Of a stretch of 64,000 nt of DNA, positions 9,490 to 17,067 are shown one piece after another. Below the pieces are notes generated by a model. That model was not told the DNA's origin, searched no databases, and saw only the letters and a list, made by a program, of their open reading frames with translations. The translations under genes and the position numbers were made by a program. The stretch is from Cohnella cholangitidis (GTDB taxonomy: Bacteria; Bacillota; Bacilli; Paenibacillales; Paenibacillaceae). Positions within the stretch are counted from its first letter, which is position 1. Every line of letters begins with the position of its first letter. Where the stretch lies: positions 4,699,501 through 4,763,500 of the forward strand of contig NZ_CP041969.1 of NCBI RefSeq assembly GCF_014107495.1, in the 5' to 3' direction.

Positions 9490-10494
9490 ATGACGGACAA
9501 GATAGACGCCGATTGGCTGGCGGGTATGCCTAAAGCGGAGCTGCACATTCATCTGGAAGGATCGATTCCGACGGCGACGTTGCTTAACCTTGCGGGCAAA
9601 TACGACGTCGATCTGCCTAGACCGGCAGAGAGGTTATACGAATTCGATGGGCTGAAGTCTTTCCTGGCGTTCTTGGATTGGATCTGCGGCTTAATTCGAT
9701 CAGATGACGATCTGGAGGGCATCGCCTACGAGTTCGCCCGTACGATGTCCGAGCAACGCGTTGCCTATGCCGAAGTAATCGTGAACCCGTCGCATTGGCG
9801 CAAACATTGGACGGTGGATCGTTTGGCCGCATCGATTGTTTCGGGTTTTGAACGAGCGGCGGGCGAAGGATTGGCCGACTGTAGGCTGTTGTTGTCCATT
9901 TTGCGAACGCAGAGCGGCGAAGACGCCGAGACGCTCGTCGATTGGATGATCGCGAACCGGAACCCGCGCATCGTAGGCTTATCGATCGACGGGAACGAGC
10001 AGGCGGCGGGGAGAACCGGGACTCGGTTCGCGCAAGCTTTCGCCAAGGCGAAGGCCGCGGGAATCGCAACGACGGCTCATGCGGGCGAATCCTCGGGGCC
10101 GGAAGGGGTTCGGGATGCTTTGGATCTGCTGCGCGTTAATCGGATCGATCATGGCGTGAGGGCGGCGGAGGATCCGGAATTGCTTGCCCGGCTAGCTCGG
10201 GAGGGCATCGCCTTGAATGTGTGCTTGACCTCGAATCTGGTGCTGCTGTATCCGTCGATCGATCTGCATCCTCTTCGCAAGCTGCTGGAAGCGGGAGTCC
10301 GCGTGACGGTCAATACCGACGATCCGGCTCTGCTCGATGTCACTCAGGGCAGCGAATGGGCTAAGGTTGCTTCATTATGCGAGTGGACCCGTCGGGATGC
10401 GGCGGCCGCCGCGCGCCGCGCGATCGATGCGGCTTTCTGCGACGAGGGCAGGAAAAGGGAGTTGCATCTGGAGCTGGATTCTTATTTATACTGA
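9490..10494 (+). CDS. add: Adenosine deaminase family protein
   Basis: This 334-residue protein has the metal-dependent amidohydrolase signature of adenosine deaminase. ELHIHLEGSI supplies two zinc-binding histidines, TTAHAGES the next His with the catalytic Glu region, RIDHGVRA a further His, and NTDDPALLD the Asp pair. Adenosine deaminases hydrolyse adenosine or deoxyadenosine to inosine plus ammonia. The gene lies only 27 nt after ssuD with its own AGGAGG-type site, so it is the last cistron of the sulfur operon. Why it is here is not obvious. Deamination of a sulfur-linked nucleoside by-product is one possibility and simple co-location is another. Confidence 0.88.
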   Translation: MTDKIDADWLAGMPKAELHIHLEGSIPTATLLNLAGKYDVDLPRPAERLYEFDGLKSFLAFLDWICGLIRSDDDLEGIAYEFARTMSEQRVAYAEVIVNPSHWRKHWTVDRLAASIVSGFERAAGEGLADCRLLLSILRTQSGEDAETLVDWMIANRNPRIVGLSIDGNEQAAGRTGTRFAQAFAKAKAAGIATTAHAGESSGPEGVRDALDLLRVNRIDHGVRAAEDPELLARLAREGIALNVCLTSNLVLLYPSIDLHPLRKLLEAGVRVTVNTDDPALLDVTQGSEWAKVASLCEWTRRDAAAAARRAIDAAFCDEGRKRELHLELDSYLY

Positions 10495-10496
10495 AA

Positions 10497-10750
10497 TCGG
10501 CGATATAACGGTGCACAGCCCGCTAATCGTGCGACTGTCGGGAAAATCGGCGAACTAACGGTGCTCAGATCGGGTATTCGTGAGACTGGCTAGAAAATCA
10601 GCGAAATAACGGTGCACAAATCCGGTATTCGTACGATTGGCGAGAAAACCGGCGATATAACGGTCCTCAGACCCAGTATTCGTGCGACTAGCGGGAAAAT
10701 CGGCGATATAACGGTGCACAGATCCGCTATTCGTACGATTGGCTGAATAA
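10497..10750. repeat. Five degenerate 50-51-bp tandem direct repeats
   Basis: The core GCGATATAACGGTGCACAGA or a close variant starts at about 10500, 10550, 10601, 10652 and 10703, a period of 50-51 bp. A second conserved patch, ATTCGTGCGACT, sits in the middle of each unit. The units differ from each other at several positions, so this is an old array. It lies directly between the add stop codon and the terminator. The minus strand happens to stay open across it because the period is a multiple of three in most units. Confidence 0.85.
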
Positions 10751-10766
10751 ACAGTGTCAGCTTCTC

Positions 10767-10800
10767 AGGGTTGAGCAGGAGTTTATTCCTGCTCAACCCT
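10767..10800. terminator. Strong hairpin terminator after the sulfur operon
   Basis: A 14-bp perfect stem, AGGGTTGAGCAGGA (10767-10780) pairing with 10787-10800, closes a 6-nt loop and is followed by ATTATTTTA. It ends the sulfur operon and can also act on minus-strand transcripts. Confidence 0.8.
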
Positions 10801-10820
10801 ATTATTTTAGAATCCTAATT

Positions 10821-11013
10821 CTATTGAATGTATTGAGGTTTCCCCGCATAAGTATACTGGCTGACGAGCGTTCCCGCGGAATCGATTTAAAGTTGCGGTA
10901 TCCCCGGTATTGTTCCATACGGTTTGGGATCGTCCCCAATACAGGTTAACGGAATCGTTTGTTCCGATGCCGGTCGGGCGTAAATAGCGTTTGTTCGTTC
11001 GCCATGTTTTCAC
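10821..11013 (-). pseudogene. Frameshifted remnant of a small lamin-tail-domain (LTD) protein
   Basis: On the minus strand one frame reads GIGTNDSVNLYWGRSQTVWN followed by NTGDTATL. The neighbouring frame continues with DSAGTLVSQYTYAGKPQYIQ to a stop at 10821. Joined, these match the C-terminal half of bacterial lamin-tail domains (the YWG...VWNNTGDTATLxD pattern). A one-base change near 10868-10876 separates the two parts. Upstream, a near-perfect AAAAGGAGGTGAAAAC site serves an ATG at 11005 that runs only 19 codons in a third frame. The locus therefore looks like a decayed or badly sequenced gene with its expression signals intact. The LTD assignment is from pattern memory. Confidence 0.55.
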
Positions 11014-11111
11014 CTCCTTTTCGGGTTCGCCTGTAATCATTTGGATGTGTCGCAGGGGGATAGTATCATAAGCGACGGGGAATGGATACGGGGTGTTTTT
11101 GTCTGAAAATG

Positions 11112-11156
11112 ACAAAGAAAAAAGATTAGGAGACAGTTCGGCTGCGTCCTAATCTT
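11112..11156 (-). terminator. Terminator of the AraC-type regulator gene
   Basis: Read on the minus strand, AAGATTAGGA and TCCTAATCTT form a 10-bp stem (11122-11156) followed by TTTTCTTTG. It lies 65 nt beyond the regulator's stop codon. Confidence 0.7.
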
Positions 11157-11220
11157 CGTTTGCATAGTTACGGTTAAATGCGGGCGGATAATCAAATATG
11201 CCAGTAAAGCAGACGGAAAT

Positions 11221-12093
11221 TCAATCGTTCATACTGGAGGGCGAGCCGATATTTTTGCGATAGTCGCGGGCGGACGATCTTGTTATTTTCTTGAACGTTT
11301 TGCCGAAATGGGAGAAGTTCTCAAAGCCCGTTTGCGCGGCTACGGCGGTGACGGACAGGCTGGTTTCCCTAAGCAAGCGCTGCGCTTCTTTGATACGGGT
11401 GAGGTTTAAGTAATCGATCAACGTAAACCCGGTCACTTCTTTGAACGCCCGGCTCATGTAGTAAGGGCTTATGAAAAATCGCGCCGCGAGGTCTTGGATA
11501 CGAATTTGATCTCCGTAATGGGCGTTCAAATAACGAACGACCTCCGAGATTTTACGATGCAAGGGCGAAACGTATACAGGCTCGGGGGGGCGATTGGCGG
11601 CGACATGGCGCGAGGAAACAAGGAGCAGGTCTACGACGGCTTGCTGCAAGGGAATTTCGTACCCCATCTGCTTATCGCGAAGCTCGGCTAACAGTCGGGT
11701 GAAGGATTGTTTCAATTGCGCTCGGCTTTCTTCGGGCAGGGTGACGACTGGGCTTCGTTGCTGGAAAGGGGCTAGCAGCAAGGTGCCGTTATGCTTGAGC
11801 ACGTCCCTGACGAACCGATCGTCGATATGAATCACGATTCGTTCGTGCGCCGGTTCGACGTCGAGCAGCGTTTTATGAACTTCGTTCTTATCGATGAACA
11901 CAAGATCGCCGGCGGCGACCCTGTAGGTCGTATCCTTGACGAAATAGATTCGCGAACCGGACAGGAGGTAGTAGATTTCATAGTAAGGATGAAAATGATT
12001 GCTGAGCATGCTGTACGGGGTTGTTCTTCTCATGTACTCGATATATAAGGGGTCGGAATAGTTCCCGTGAATCATCGTCATCGGCATATTCAT
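11221..12093 (-). CDS. AraC-family transcriptional regulator with N-terminal cupin
   Basis: This 290-residue regulator has an N-terminal cupin-type sensing domain (about 15-150; NHFHPYYEIYYLLSG, with HxHxxxE-like spacing) and a C-terminal pair of helix-turn-helix motifs (about 185-285). The latter include IRIQDLAARFFISPYYMSRAFKEVTG and SVTAVAAQTGFENFSHFGKTFKK. Sugar-responsive AraC proteins of this design usually activate adjacent catabolic genes. It is transcribed divergently from the Gfo/Idh-uxaC pair 147 bp away, the obvious candidate target. A GAGGAG box precedes the ATG at 12093. Confidence 0.85.
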   Translation of the reverse strand: MNMPMTMIHGNYSDPLYIEYMRRTTPYSMLSNHFHPYYEIYYLLSGSRIYFVKDTTYRVAAGDLVFIDKNEVHKTLLDVEPAHERIVIHIDDRFVRDVLKHNGTLLLAPFQQRSPVVTLPEESRAQLKQSFTRLLAELRDKQMGYEIPLQQAVVDLLLVSSRHVAANRPPEPVYVSPLHRKISEVVRYLNAHYGDQIRIQDLAARFFISPYYMSRAFKEVTGFTLIDYLNLTRIKEAQRLLRETSLSVTAVAAQTGFENFSHFGKTFKKITRSSARDYRKNIGSPSSMND

Positions 12094-12239
12094 CGCGGAT
12101 CAACTCCTCTCATCTATTATGATTATAGCAAGATATGCGGGGTTTTTGTGATTTTGAGCAGAAAATACGGAGAATGACGTGCTCATTTGCGATAAATTAT
12201 CCTTATAGGATTCTCAATAACCGCAAAAGGGTGAGCGAA

Positions 12240-13532
12240 ATGAGCAATAAGAAAAAGTACGTGCTTGTCGGTTCCGGTGGAAGAGCCGAGTTTTTCTATT
12301 CGGCGATCGCAACTTCGTTCCGCGATACGTCAGAGCTGTTGGCGTTCTGCGACACGAACCAAACCCGCATGAATTACGCCAACCGGCAATTAACGAATAA
12401 ATACGGATATCATCAAGTGAATACGTACAAAGCCGAGCAATTCGAGGAAATGATCGCGAAGGAACGCCCGGATGCCGTTATCGTAACGAGCGTGGATCGT
12501 ACCCATCACAGCTACATCATACGGGCAATGGAACTGGGCTGCGATGTCGTGACCGAGAAACCGATGACGGTGGACGAGAACAAATGCCAGGAAATTCTCG
12601 ACGCGGTCGAACGGACGGGACGCAACGTACGCGTGACGTTCAATTACCGTTATGCGCCGCATCATACGAAAGCCCGTGAACTGATCGAAGACGGCACGAT
12701 CGGCAAAGTCACGTCCGTTCACTTCGAATGGCTGCTCAATACGCAGCATGGCGCCGATTACTTCCGGAGATGGCATCGCGACAAAAGAAACAGCGGCGGC
12801 TTGCTCGTGCACAAATCGACGCATCACTTCGATCTCGTCAACTTCTGGATCGGTTCGGAGCCAGATACGGTATTCGCGTTCGGAGATTTGCTCTTCTACG
12901 GCAAAGAAAACGCGGAGCAGCGGGGGGTAACGAAGTTCTACGACCGGGCGACGGGCAGCCCTAATGCCAAAGACGATCCGTTCGCGCTTCATATGGACGA
13001 GAACGAGAATTTGAAGGGCTTGTACTTGGATGCGGAGCACGAGGATGGATATCGCCGCGACCAAAGCGTATTCGGGGATGGAATCAACATCGAGGACACG
13101 ATGGGCGTCATGGTCAGATACAAGAATAACGCCATTATGACGTACTCCTTGAACGCGTATCTTCCGTGGGAGGGCTACCGGATCGCGTTCAACGGAACGA
13201 AGGGCCGGATCGAGATGACGGTCGTCGAGCAATCTTACGTCAATTCCGGCGGAGAGAAATCTCAAGAGGGAGCTTTAAAAGACAAGAGCATCACGGTATT
13301 CCCGATGTTCGCGGCTCCGTACGAGGTTGAAGTAGAAGAAGGCGTAGGCGGGCACGGCGGCGGAGATCCCGTGCTGCTGAACGATATTTTCGGTACGCCG
13401 GTAGAGGATCGCTTCAAACGTGCGGCGAATCATATAGACGGAGCAAGATCTATTCTGACGGGAATCGCGGCTAACCGGTCGATTCGGACAGGCCAAGCGG
13501 TACGCGTAGACGAGCTCGTCAAATTTCACTAA
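12240..13532 (+). CDS. Gfo/Idh/MocA-family NAD(P)-dependent oxidoreductase
   Basis: This 430-residue dehydrogenase has an N-terminal Rossmann fold (KKYVLVGSGGRAEFF), the VTEKPMTVDE motif with the conserved EKP lysine, and a C-terminal beta-sheet substrate domain. The family oxidises or epimerises sugars, inositols and uronates with NAD(P). The start at 12240 (MSNKKKYVL) is set by AAAAGGGTGAG at 12226-12236; an open frame reaches back to 12135 without support. It is followed 17 nt later by uxaC, which suggests it acts on a uronate or a related acid. It is somewhat long for the family. The substrate cannot be named. Confidence 0.8.
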   Translation: MSNKKKYVLVGSGGRAEFFYSAIATSFRDTSELLAFCDTNQTRMNYANRQLTNKYGYHQVNTYKAEQFEEMIAKERPDAVIVTSVDRTHHSYIIRAMELGCDVVTEKPMTVDENKCQEILDAVERTGRNVRVTFNYRYAPHHTKARELIEDGTIGKVTSVHFEWLLNTQHGADYFRRWHRDKRNSGGLLVHKSTHHFDLVNFWIGSEPDTVFAFGDLLFYGKENAEQRGVTKFYDRATGSPNAKDDPFALHMDENENLKGLYLDAEHEDGYRRDQSVFGDGINIEDTMGVMVRYKNNAIMTYSLNAYLPWEGYRIAFNGTKGRIEMTVVEQSYVNSGGEKSQEGALKDKSITVFPMFAAPYEVEVEEGVGGHGGGDPVLLNDIFGTPVEDRFKRAANHIDGARSILTGIAANRSIRTGQAVRVDELVKFH

Positions 13533-13549
13533 AGGAGCGGGAAAATATA

Positions 13550-14956
13550 GTGAAAGCTTTCATGGACGATAACTTTTTGCTTCAGAACGAAGTATCCGAA
13601 CGGTTATATCACGATTTCGCGGCGCGTCAGCCGATCATAGACTATCATTGCCATTTGAATCCCCAGGAAATATACGAGGATAAGCGGTTCGGCAATCTGG
13701 CGGAAATCTGGCTGTACGGCGACCACTATAAATGGCGGGCGATGAGAGCGAACGGAATACCCGAGCCTCTCGTTACGGGAGGCCCCGGCGTTAGCGATTA
13801 TGACCGGTTTATGGCGTGGGTGAAGACGGTTCCGACGACGCTGGGCAATCCCTTGTATCATTGGTCCCATCTGGAACTGCGCCGGTACTTCGGCATCGAA
13901 GAGACGATTAACGAGAAAAACGGCCCTGTGATTTGGGAAAAAGCCAACGCGATACTGCAGTCGGAAGGATTTTCGGTCAGGCAGCTTATTCGGGAACAGC
14001 AAGTTCGCGTAATCTGCACGACGGACGATCCGACGGACACGCTTGAGTACCACGAAGGCATTAAAGGGTTGCCCGATTTCGATTGCTTGGTGCTTCCGTC
14101 CTTCCGGCCGGACAAAGGGCTGGAAATTCGCCGCGGCACGTTTATTCCATGGGTTCGCAAACTAGAGCAGGCCGCCGGCTTGCCTATCGCCGGCTATGAA
14201 CAATTTCTGGCGGCGATTGATAGCCGGATAGAACATTTCGCCAAAGTCGGATGCAAAGTGTCCGATCACGCGCTCGATCAGGTGTATTACGCGGAAGCAT
14301 CGTTGGAAGAGGTGTCCGCTATTTTCGCCAAGGCGTTGGACGGGCAGACGCTTACGTTGGAGGAAGAGCAGAAGCACAAGACGTATACGCTGATCCACCT
14401 CGGAGAGCAGTACTCGAAACGCGGTTGGACGATGCAACTGCACATTCACGCTTCCCGGAACAATAACGGTCGAATGTTCGATCGGTTAGGCCCGGATACA
14501 GGGTATGATTCCATTCACGACGGTCAGCTGGCTTACCCGTTAATGAAGCTATTGGATGCAATCGAAGGCAAAATCTCCTTGCCCCAAACGATTCTGTACT
14601 CGCTCAATCCGAAGGATTATTACGTGCTCGGTACCTTAATGGGCAGCTTCCAGGACGGCAAATCGCCGGGGAAAATTCAACTGGGCTCCGCGTGGTGGTT
14701 CAACGATACGAAAGACGGCATGCTCGAGCAGATGAACGCGCTCGCTAATCTGGGACTGCTTAGCCGCTTTGTAGGCATGCTAACGGATTCCCGCAGCTTC
14801 CTTTCCTATCCGCGCCATGAATACTTCCGCAGAATCCTGTGCAACATGATCGGGGAGTGGGTCGTCCAGGGCGAAGCGCCGTACGACCTTGAGTTACTCG
14901 GGGGCATGGTGGAAGATATTTGTTACCGCAACGCCAAACAATATTTCGATTTTTAA
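13550..14956 (+). CDS. uxaC: Glucuronate isomerase
   Basis: UxaC interconverts D-glucuronate and D-fructuronate (and galacturonate/tagaturonate), the first cytoplasmic step of hexuronate catabolism. The 468-residue protein shows the amidohydrolase-like motifs IIDYHCHLNPQEI near the N terminus, the ICTTDDPTDTLEYH segment, and MQLHIHASRNNN. An AAAGGAG lies 12 nt before the GTG at 13550; an ATG four codons later is the alternative start. No uxuA, uxuB or kdg genes follow, so the rest of the pathway is elsewhere. Confidence 0.93.
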   Translation: MKAFMDDNFLLQNEVSERLYHDFAARQPIIDYHCHLNPQEIYEDKRFGNLAEIWLYGDHYKWRAMRANGIPEPLVTGGPGVSDYDRFMAWVKTVPTTLGNPLYHWSHLELRRYFGIEETINEKNGPVIWEKANAILQSEGFSVRQLIREQQVRVICTTDDPTDTLEYHEGIKGLPDFDCLVLPSFRPDKGLEIRRGTFIPWVRKLEQAAGLPIAGYEQFLAAIDSRIEHFAKVGCKVSDHALDQVYYAEASLEEVSAIFAKALDGQTLTLEEEQKHKTYTLIHLGEQYSKRGWTMQLHIHASRNNNGRMFDRLGPDTGYDSIHDGQLAYPLMKLLDAIEGKISLPQTILYSLNPKDYYVLGTLMGSFQDGKSPGKIQLGSAWWFNDTKDGMLEQMNALANLGLLSRFVGMLTDSRSFLSYPRHEYFRRILCNMIGEWVVQGEAPYDLELLGGMVEDICYRNAKQYFDF

Positions 14957-14980
14957 ATGGTTAGTCCAGAAGAGAAAGGG

Positions 14981-15014
14981 ACAGCACTTAGAGTCGGTTG
15001 ACTCTAAGTGTTGT
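14981..15014 (+). terminator. Hairpin terminator after uxaC
   Basis: A 15-bp stem with one mismatch (14981-14995 with 15000-15014) and a GGTT loop is followed by CTTCTTTG, a modest T tract. Confidence 0.65.
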
Positions 15015-15027
15015 CTTCTTTGCGCTA

Positions 15028-15309
15028 TTAACTTAAGCTGGGCTCATCGTTTTCGCTATGGATGTCGTGGTCTCCGGGATAATCCCGGTCCAGGCCTGTA
15101 TGCAGCTCGCGGTTCTCATAGGCAAATGCGCTTAGAGACCGTTGATCATCGCGCCATGAAGTGCCGTGTTCCAGACTGTCCATCATGACCGTCGAGCCGT
15201 AAGGCCCTTCCGGGAACTCTTCGGGGATACGCTCGTTGCGTTGGGATTCTACCGTTGCAAGGTCTGTCGTAAGCCGTTTTTTCTCCGAGCGAAAACGAAA
15301 CGGAAACAT
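15028..15309 (-). CDS. Conserved small hydrophilic protein of unknown function
   Basis: This 93-residue acidic protein begins FPFRFRSEKKRLTTDLATVE and has no signal peptide or membrane segment. An ACAGGAGG box with 7-nt spacing supports the ATG at 15309. I recognise the N-terminal pattern (RSEKKRLTTDLATVESQRNE...IPEEFPEGPYG) as recurring in Paenibacillaceae hypothetical proteins, but no function can be given. It is followed on the same strand by no further gene. Confidence 0.65.
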   Translation of the reverse strand: MFPFRFRSEKKRLTTDLATVESQRNERIPEEFPEGPYGSTVMMDSLEHGTSWRDDQRSLSAFAYENRELHTGLDRDYPGDHDIHSENDEPSLS

Positions 15310-15370
15310 CGGGAAACCTCCTGTCGCATGAAAGTTGATTTCCCGTTATCTTGTCCGCCTCCGCCCGCGT

Positions 15371-15667
15371 TTAGTCGGTAAAGTTGACCGCTCCTAGCAC
15401 AAGCGTTAGAAATTGGGCGAGCTCGGCGGCTTCTTCCTGGTTAATGCGGAATACCGACTCCAGCACGCCTTCTTCTTCAAGATCGTCCGGTCCGAGAATG
15501 GCGCTGCGTCCGAACATCAGGTCCGTTACGAGCTTTTTGCCGTAAAATCGGTTGGTCGACAGAATGGCAAGATCAAATCGTTTAAGACTAGGCGTAACGA
15601 AAGTGACGAACCGGGTCGTCGTTTGTTCCGTCGAATCCGATAAAAAATCGTAGTCTTTCATATTCAT
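15371..15667 (-). CDS. DUF3055-like conserved protein
   Basis: This 98-residue cytoplasmic protein contains VTPSLKRFDLAILSTNRFYG and MFGRSAILGPDDLEEEGVLE, which fit the DUF3055 family (short Firmicute proteins of unknown role). A GGGGGA box precedes the ATG at 15667. The gene is upstream of and co-oriented with the small protein at 15028-15309, 61 nt apart, so the two may be co-transcribed. The family call is from memory of its length and motif. Confidence 0.6.
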   Translation of the reverse strand: MNMKDYDFLSDSTEQTTTRFVTFVTPSLKRFDLAILSTNRFYGKKLVTDLMFGRSAILGPDDLEEEGVLESVFRINQEEAAELAQFLTLVLGAVNFTD

Positions 15668-15781
15668 CCGAATAAGTCCCCCTTGGCGTCGCTGCTGCCC
15701 TTATTATAAATGATCGAAGAGGTATTGCCTAACGCCGATAATTTTGATAATCTGGAGCTGTTCATGTTAGCAGGAGTGAGG

Positions 15782-15819
15782 AAGCACCTCACCGCCGATC
15801 GGCGGGAGGTGCTTTTTTT
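15782..15819 (+). terminator. Strong hairpin with T tract in an intergenic region
   Basis: AAGCACCTC and GAGGTGCTT enclose a second inner stem (CCGCCGATCGGCGG), followed by seven T. No plus-strand gene ends nearby, because the two genes to the left are on the minus strand. It could stop antisense transcription from the uxaC side or act as a leader attenuator for the HRDC gene at 15892. Confidence 0.7.
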
Positions 15820-15891
15820 GCGTTCCCTAGGCCGACAATGCTGCTTGAACGCTCATAATCATGCCGCGCGTGCGGCCTAGGAGGAATCGGA

Positions 15892-16887
15892 ATGCAGGTC
15901 GTGTTTTTGAATCAATTCGAGAAGGTAACGGGGCAGACGGAGGAGAGAGCGCAAGTGTTCATCGGGGAGCTCCAAGGAATTTGGAGCGCAGGCTGGCGGG
16001 CGATCGGGAGCGGCACTTCGGAGGTTGAGGACTTGTGGTACGAAGGCATGAGCTGGGAGGAGCTTCTGGCCGCGTTTCGTCACGGGGTCGCGAGCAAATT
16101 GAAAGTCGGCTTCCGGCCGCTCTTGGACGGGATGCTGGAGGAGACGCCTTTCTGGGAAAAGCGCCCCGCTCTGCCTCAGCTTCTTCAGTGTTACGCTGAT
16201 GCCCAGGACGCCGAGGAAACGGCGGCGGGATTGCGTAAATGGAGAAGGGCCAAATCGTTGGAAGAAAAGAAATCCGCTTATCTCATAGCGACGAATCGGG
16301 AATTGCAGATGCTGGCGGTATATTTGCCGCAATCGATCGAGGAGCTGGAACAAATTCCGGGCTTCGGTAAAATCAAGACCGAAAAATATGGCGGCGATAT
16401 CATCGAACTGCTGAAGGGGATAGAGAGAAACCATGCTTACCCGTTGCAAGAATGGGTATCCTTGGCCGTTAGCGAGGCGCAATTATCCTCTTGGATGTTC
16501 CAGATGAAGGAAGAGAAATACGGCAAAGCCTTGTCCGCGGTGAAGGAGAAGCGGTCGCTGTTGAACGGAATTCGGGAAGGCTTGACGCTGGTGCAATTGG
16601 AAGACGAGTTGAATTGCACGCGACGCAAACTGCTGGAACGAATCGAGCGGTTGGATGAAGAGGGCTACGACGTCCTCCCGGTCGTAGACAAGGAGCTATT
16701 GGAGCTGTCGCCCGAGGAGTCGCTTCAAATCAAAACGGCAATCGAGCAATTAGGAGACCGTTATTTGAAGCCGTTGCTGCAACAAGTGTACGGAGAGAAT
16801 AACCACGAGGAGGAAGTCGAAAGACAGTACGAGAAGCTCCGAATGATGCGAATTCGGCACAGAAGGGTGAATCAAAACGCGGTATAG
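15892..16887 (+). CDS. HRDC-domain protein with a C-terminal helicase-type HTH
   Basis: This 331-residue protein carries an HRDC domain at about residues 115-190 (KKSAYLIATNRELQMLAVYL...IEELEQIPGFGKIKTEKYG), a nucleic-acid-binding module otherwise found in RecQ and RNase D. It is followed by an HTH_40-like segment (LNGIREGLTLVQLEDELNCT) and a charged tail. No helicase ATPase motifs are present, so it is not RecQ itself. A nucleic-acid-binding accessory role is the inference. GGAGGAATCGG precedes the ATG. Confidence 0.65.
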   Translation: MQVVFLNQFEKVTGQTEERAQVFIGELQGIWSAGWRAIGSGTSEVEDLWYEGMSWEELLAAFRHGVASKLKVGFRPLLDGMLEETPFWEKRPALPQLLQCYADAQDAEETAAGLRKWRRAKSLEEKKSAYLIATNRELQMLAVYLPQSIEELEQIPGFGKIKTEKYGGDIIELLKGIERNHAYPLQEWVSLAVSEAQLSSWMFQMKEEKYGKALSAVKEKRSLLNGIREGLTLVQLEDELNCTRRKLLERIERLDEEGYDVLPVVDKELLELSPEESLQIKTAIEQLGDRYLKPLLQQVYGENNHEEEVERQYEKLRMMRIRHRRVNQNAV

Positions 16888-16897
16888 CGGCTAGAAG

Positions 16898-16993
16898 TCG
16901 AGGAAATTGCGGGTGAATGAAGGCACAATTTTGGCCTTCGCGAGTCAATCGAGGCAATTGCGGCTCAACGAAGGCACTTTTTTGGCCTTCGCG
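16898..16993. repeat. Two copies of a 50-bp direct repeat
   Basis: TCGAGGAAATTGCGGGTGAA at 16899 and TCGAGGCAATTGCGGCTCAA at 16949 begin two units spaced 50 bp, each ending in TTTTTGGCCTTCGCG or a near variant. The period matches that of the array at 10.5 kb, but the sequence is different. Each unit contains GAAGGC...GCCTTC, which could form a small hairpin. Confidence 0.75.
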
Positions 16994-16994
16994 C

Positions 16995-17059
16995 AAAAAA
17001 GGAGGGAACGTATTTCCGTGCGGGGAGCGTCAGCAGCCCGAGGAAACATTCCCTCCTTT
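16995..17059 (-). terminator. Terminator of corA
   Basis: On the minus strand AAAGGAGGGAA (17049-17059) pairs with 16998-17008, extended by a TTTCC/GGAAA pairing, and the stem runs into six T. It lies 9 nt beyond the corA stop codon. Confidence 0.7.
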
Positions 17060-17067
17060 AAATATGC

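Noticed and set aside
10497-10750. CRISPR array
   Set aside because: The whole unit, including the part that would be spacer, is conserved between copies, there are no unique spacers and no cas genes nearby.
10590-10796. A 68-codon minus-strand frame with a 17-residue internal repeat
   Set aside because: It lies across the 51-bp DNA repeats, which stay open because the period is divisible by three. It has no ribosome binding site and runs through the terminator.
15710-15880. A 56-codon plus-strand frame before the HRDC gene
   Set aside because: It has no ribosome binding site and contains the strong terminator hairpin in its middle.
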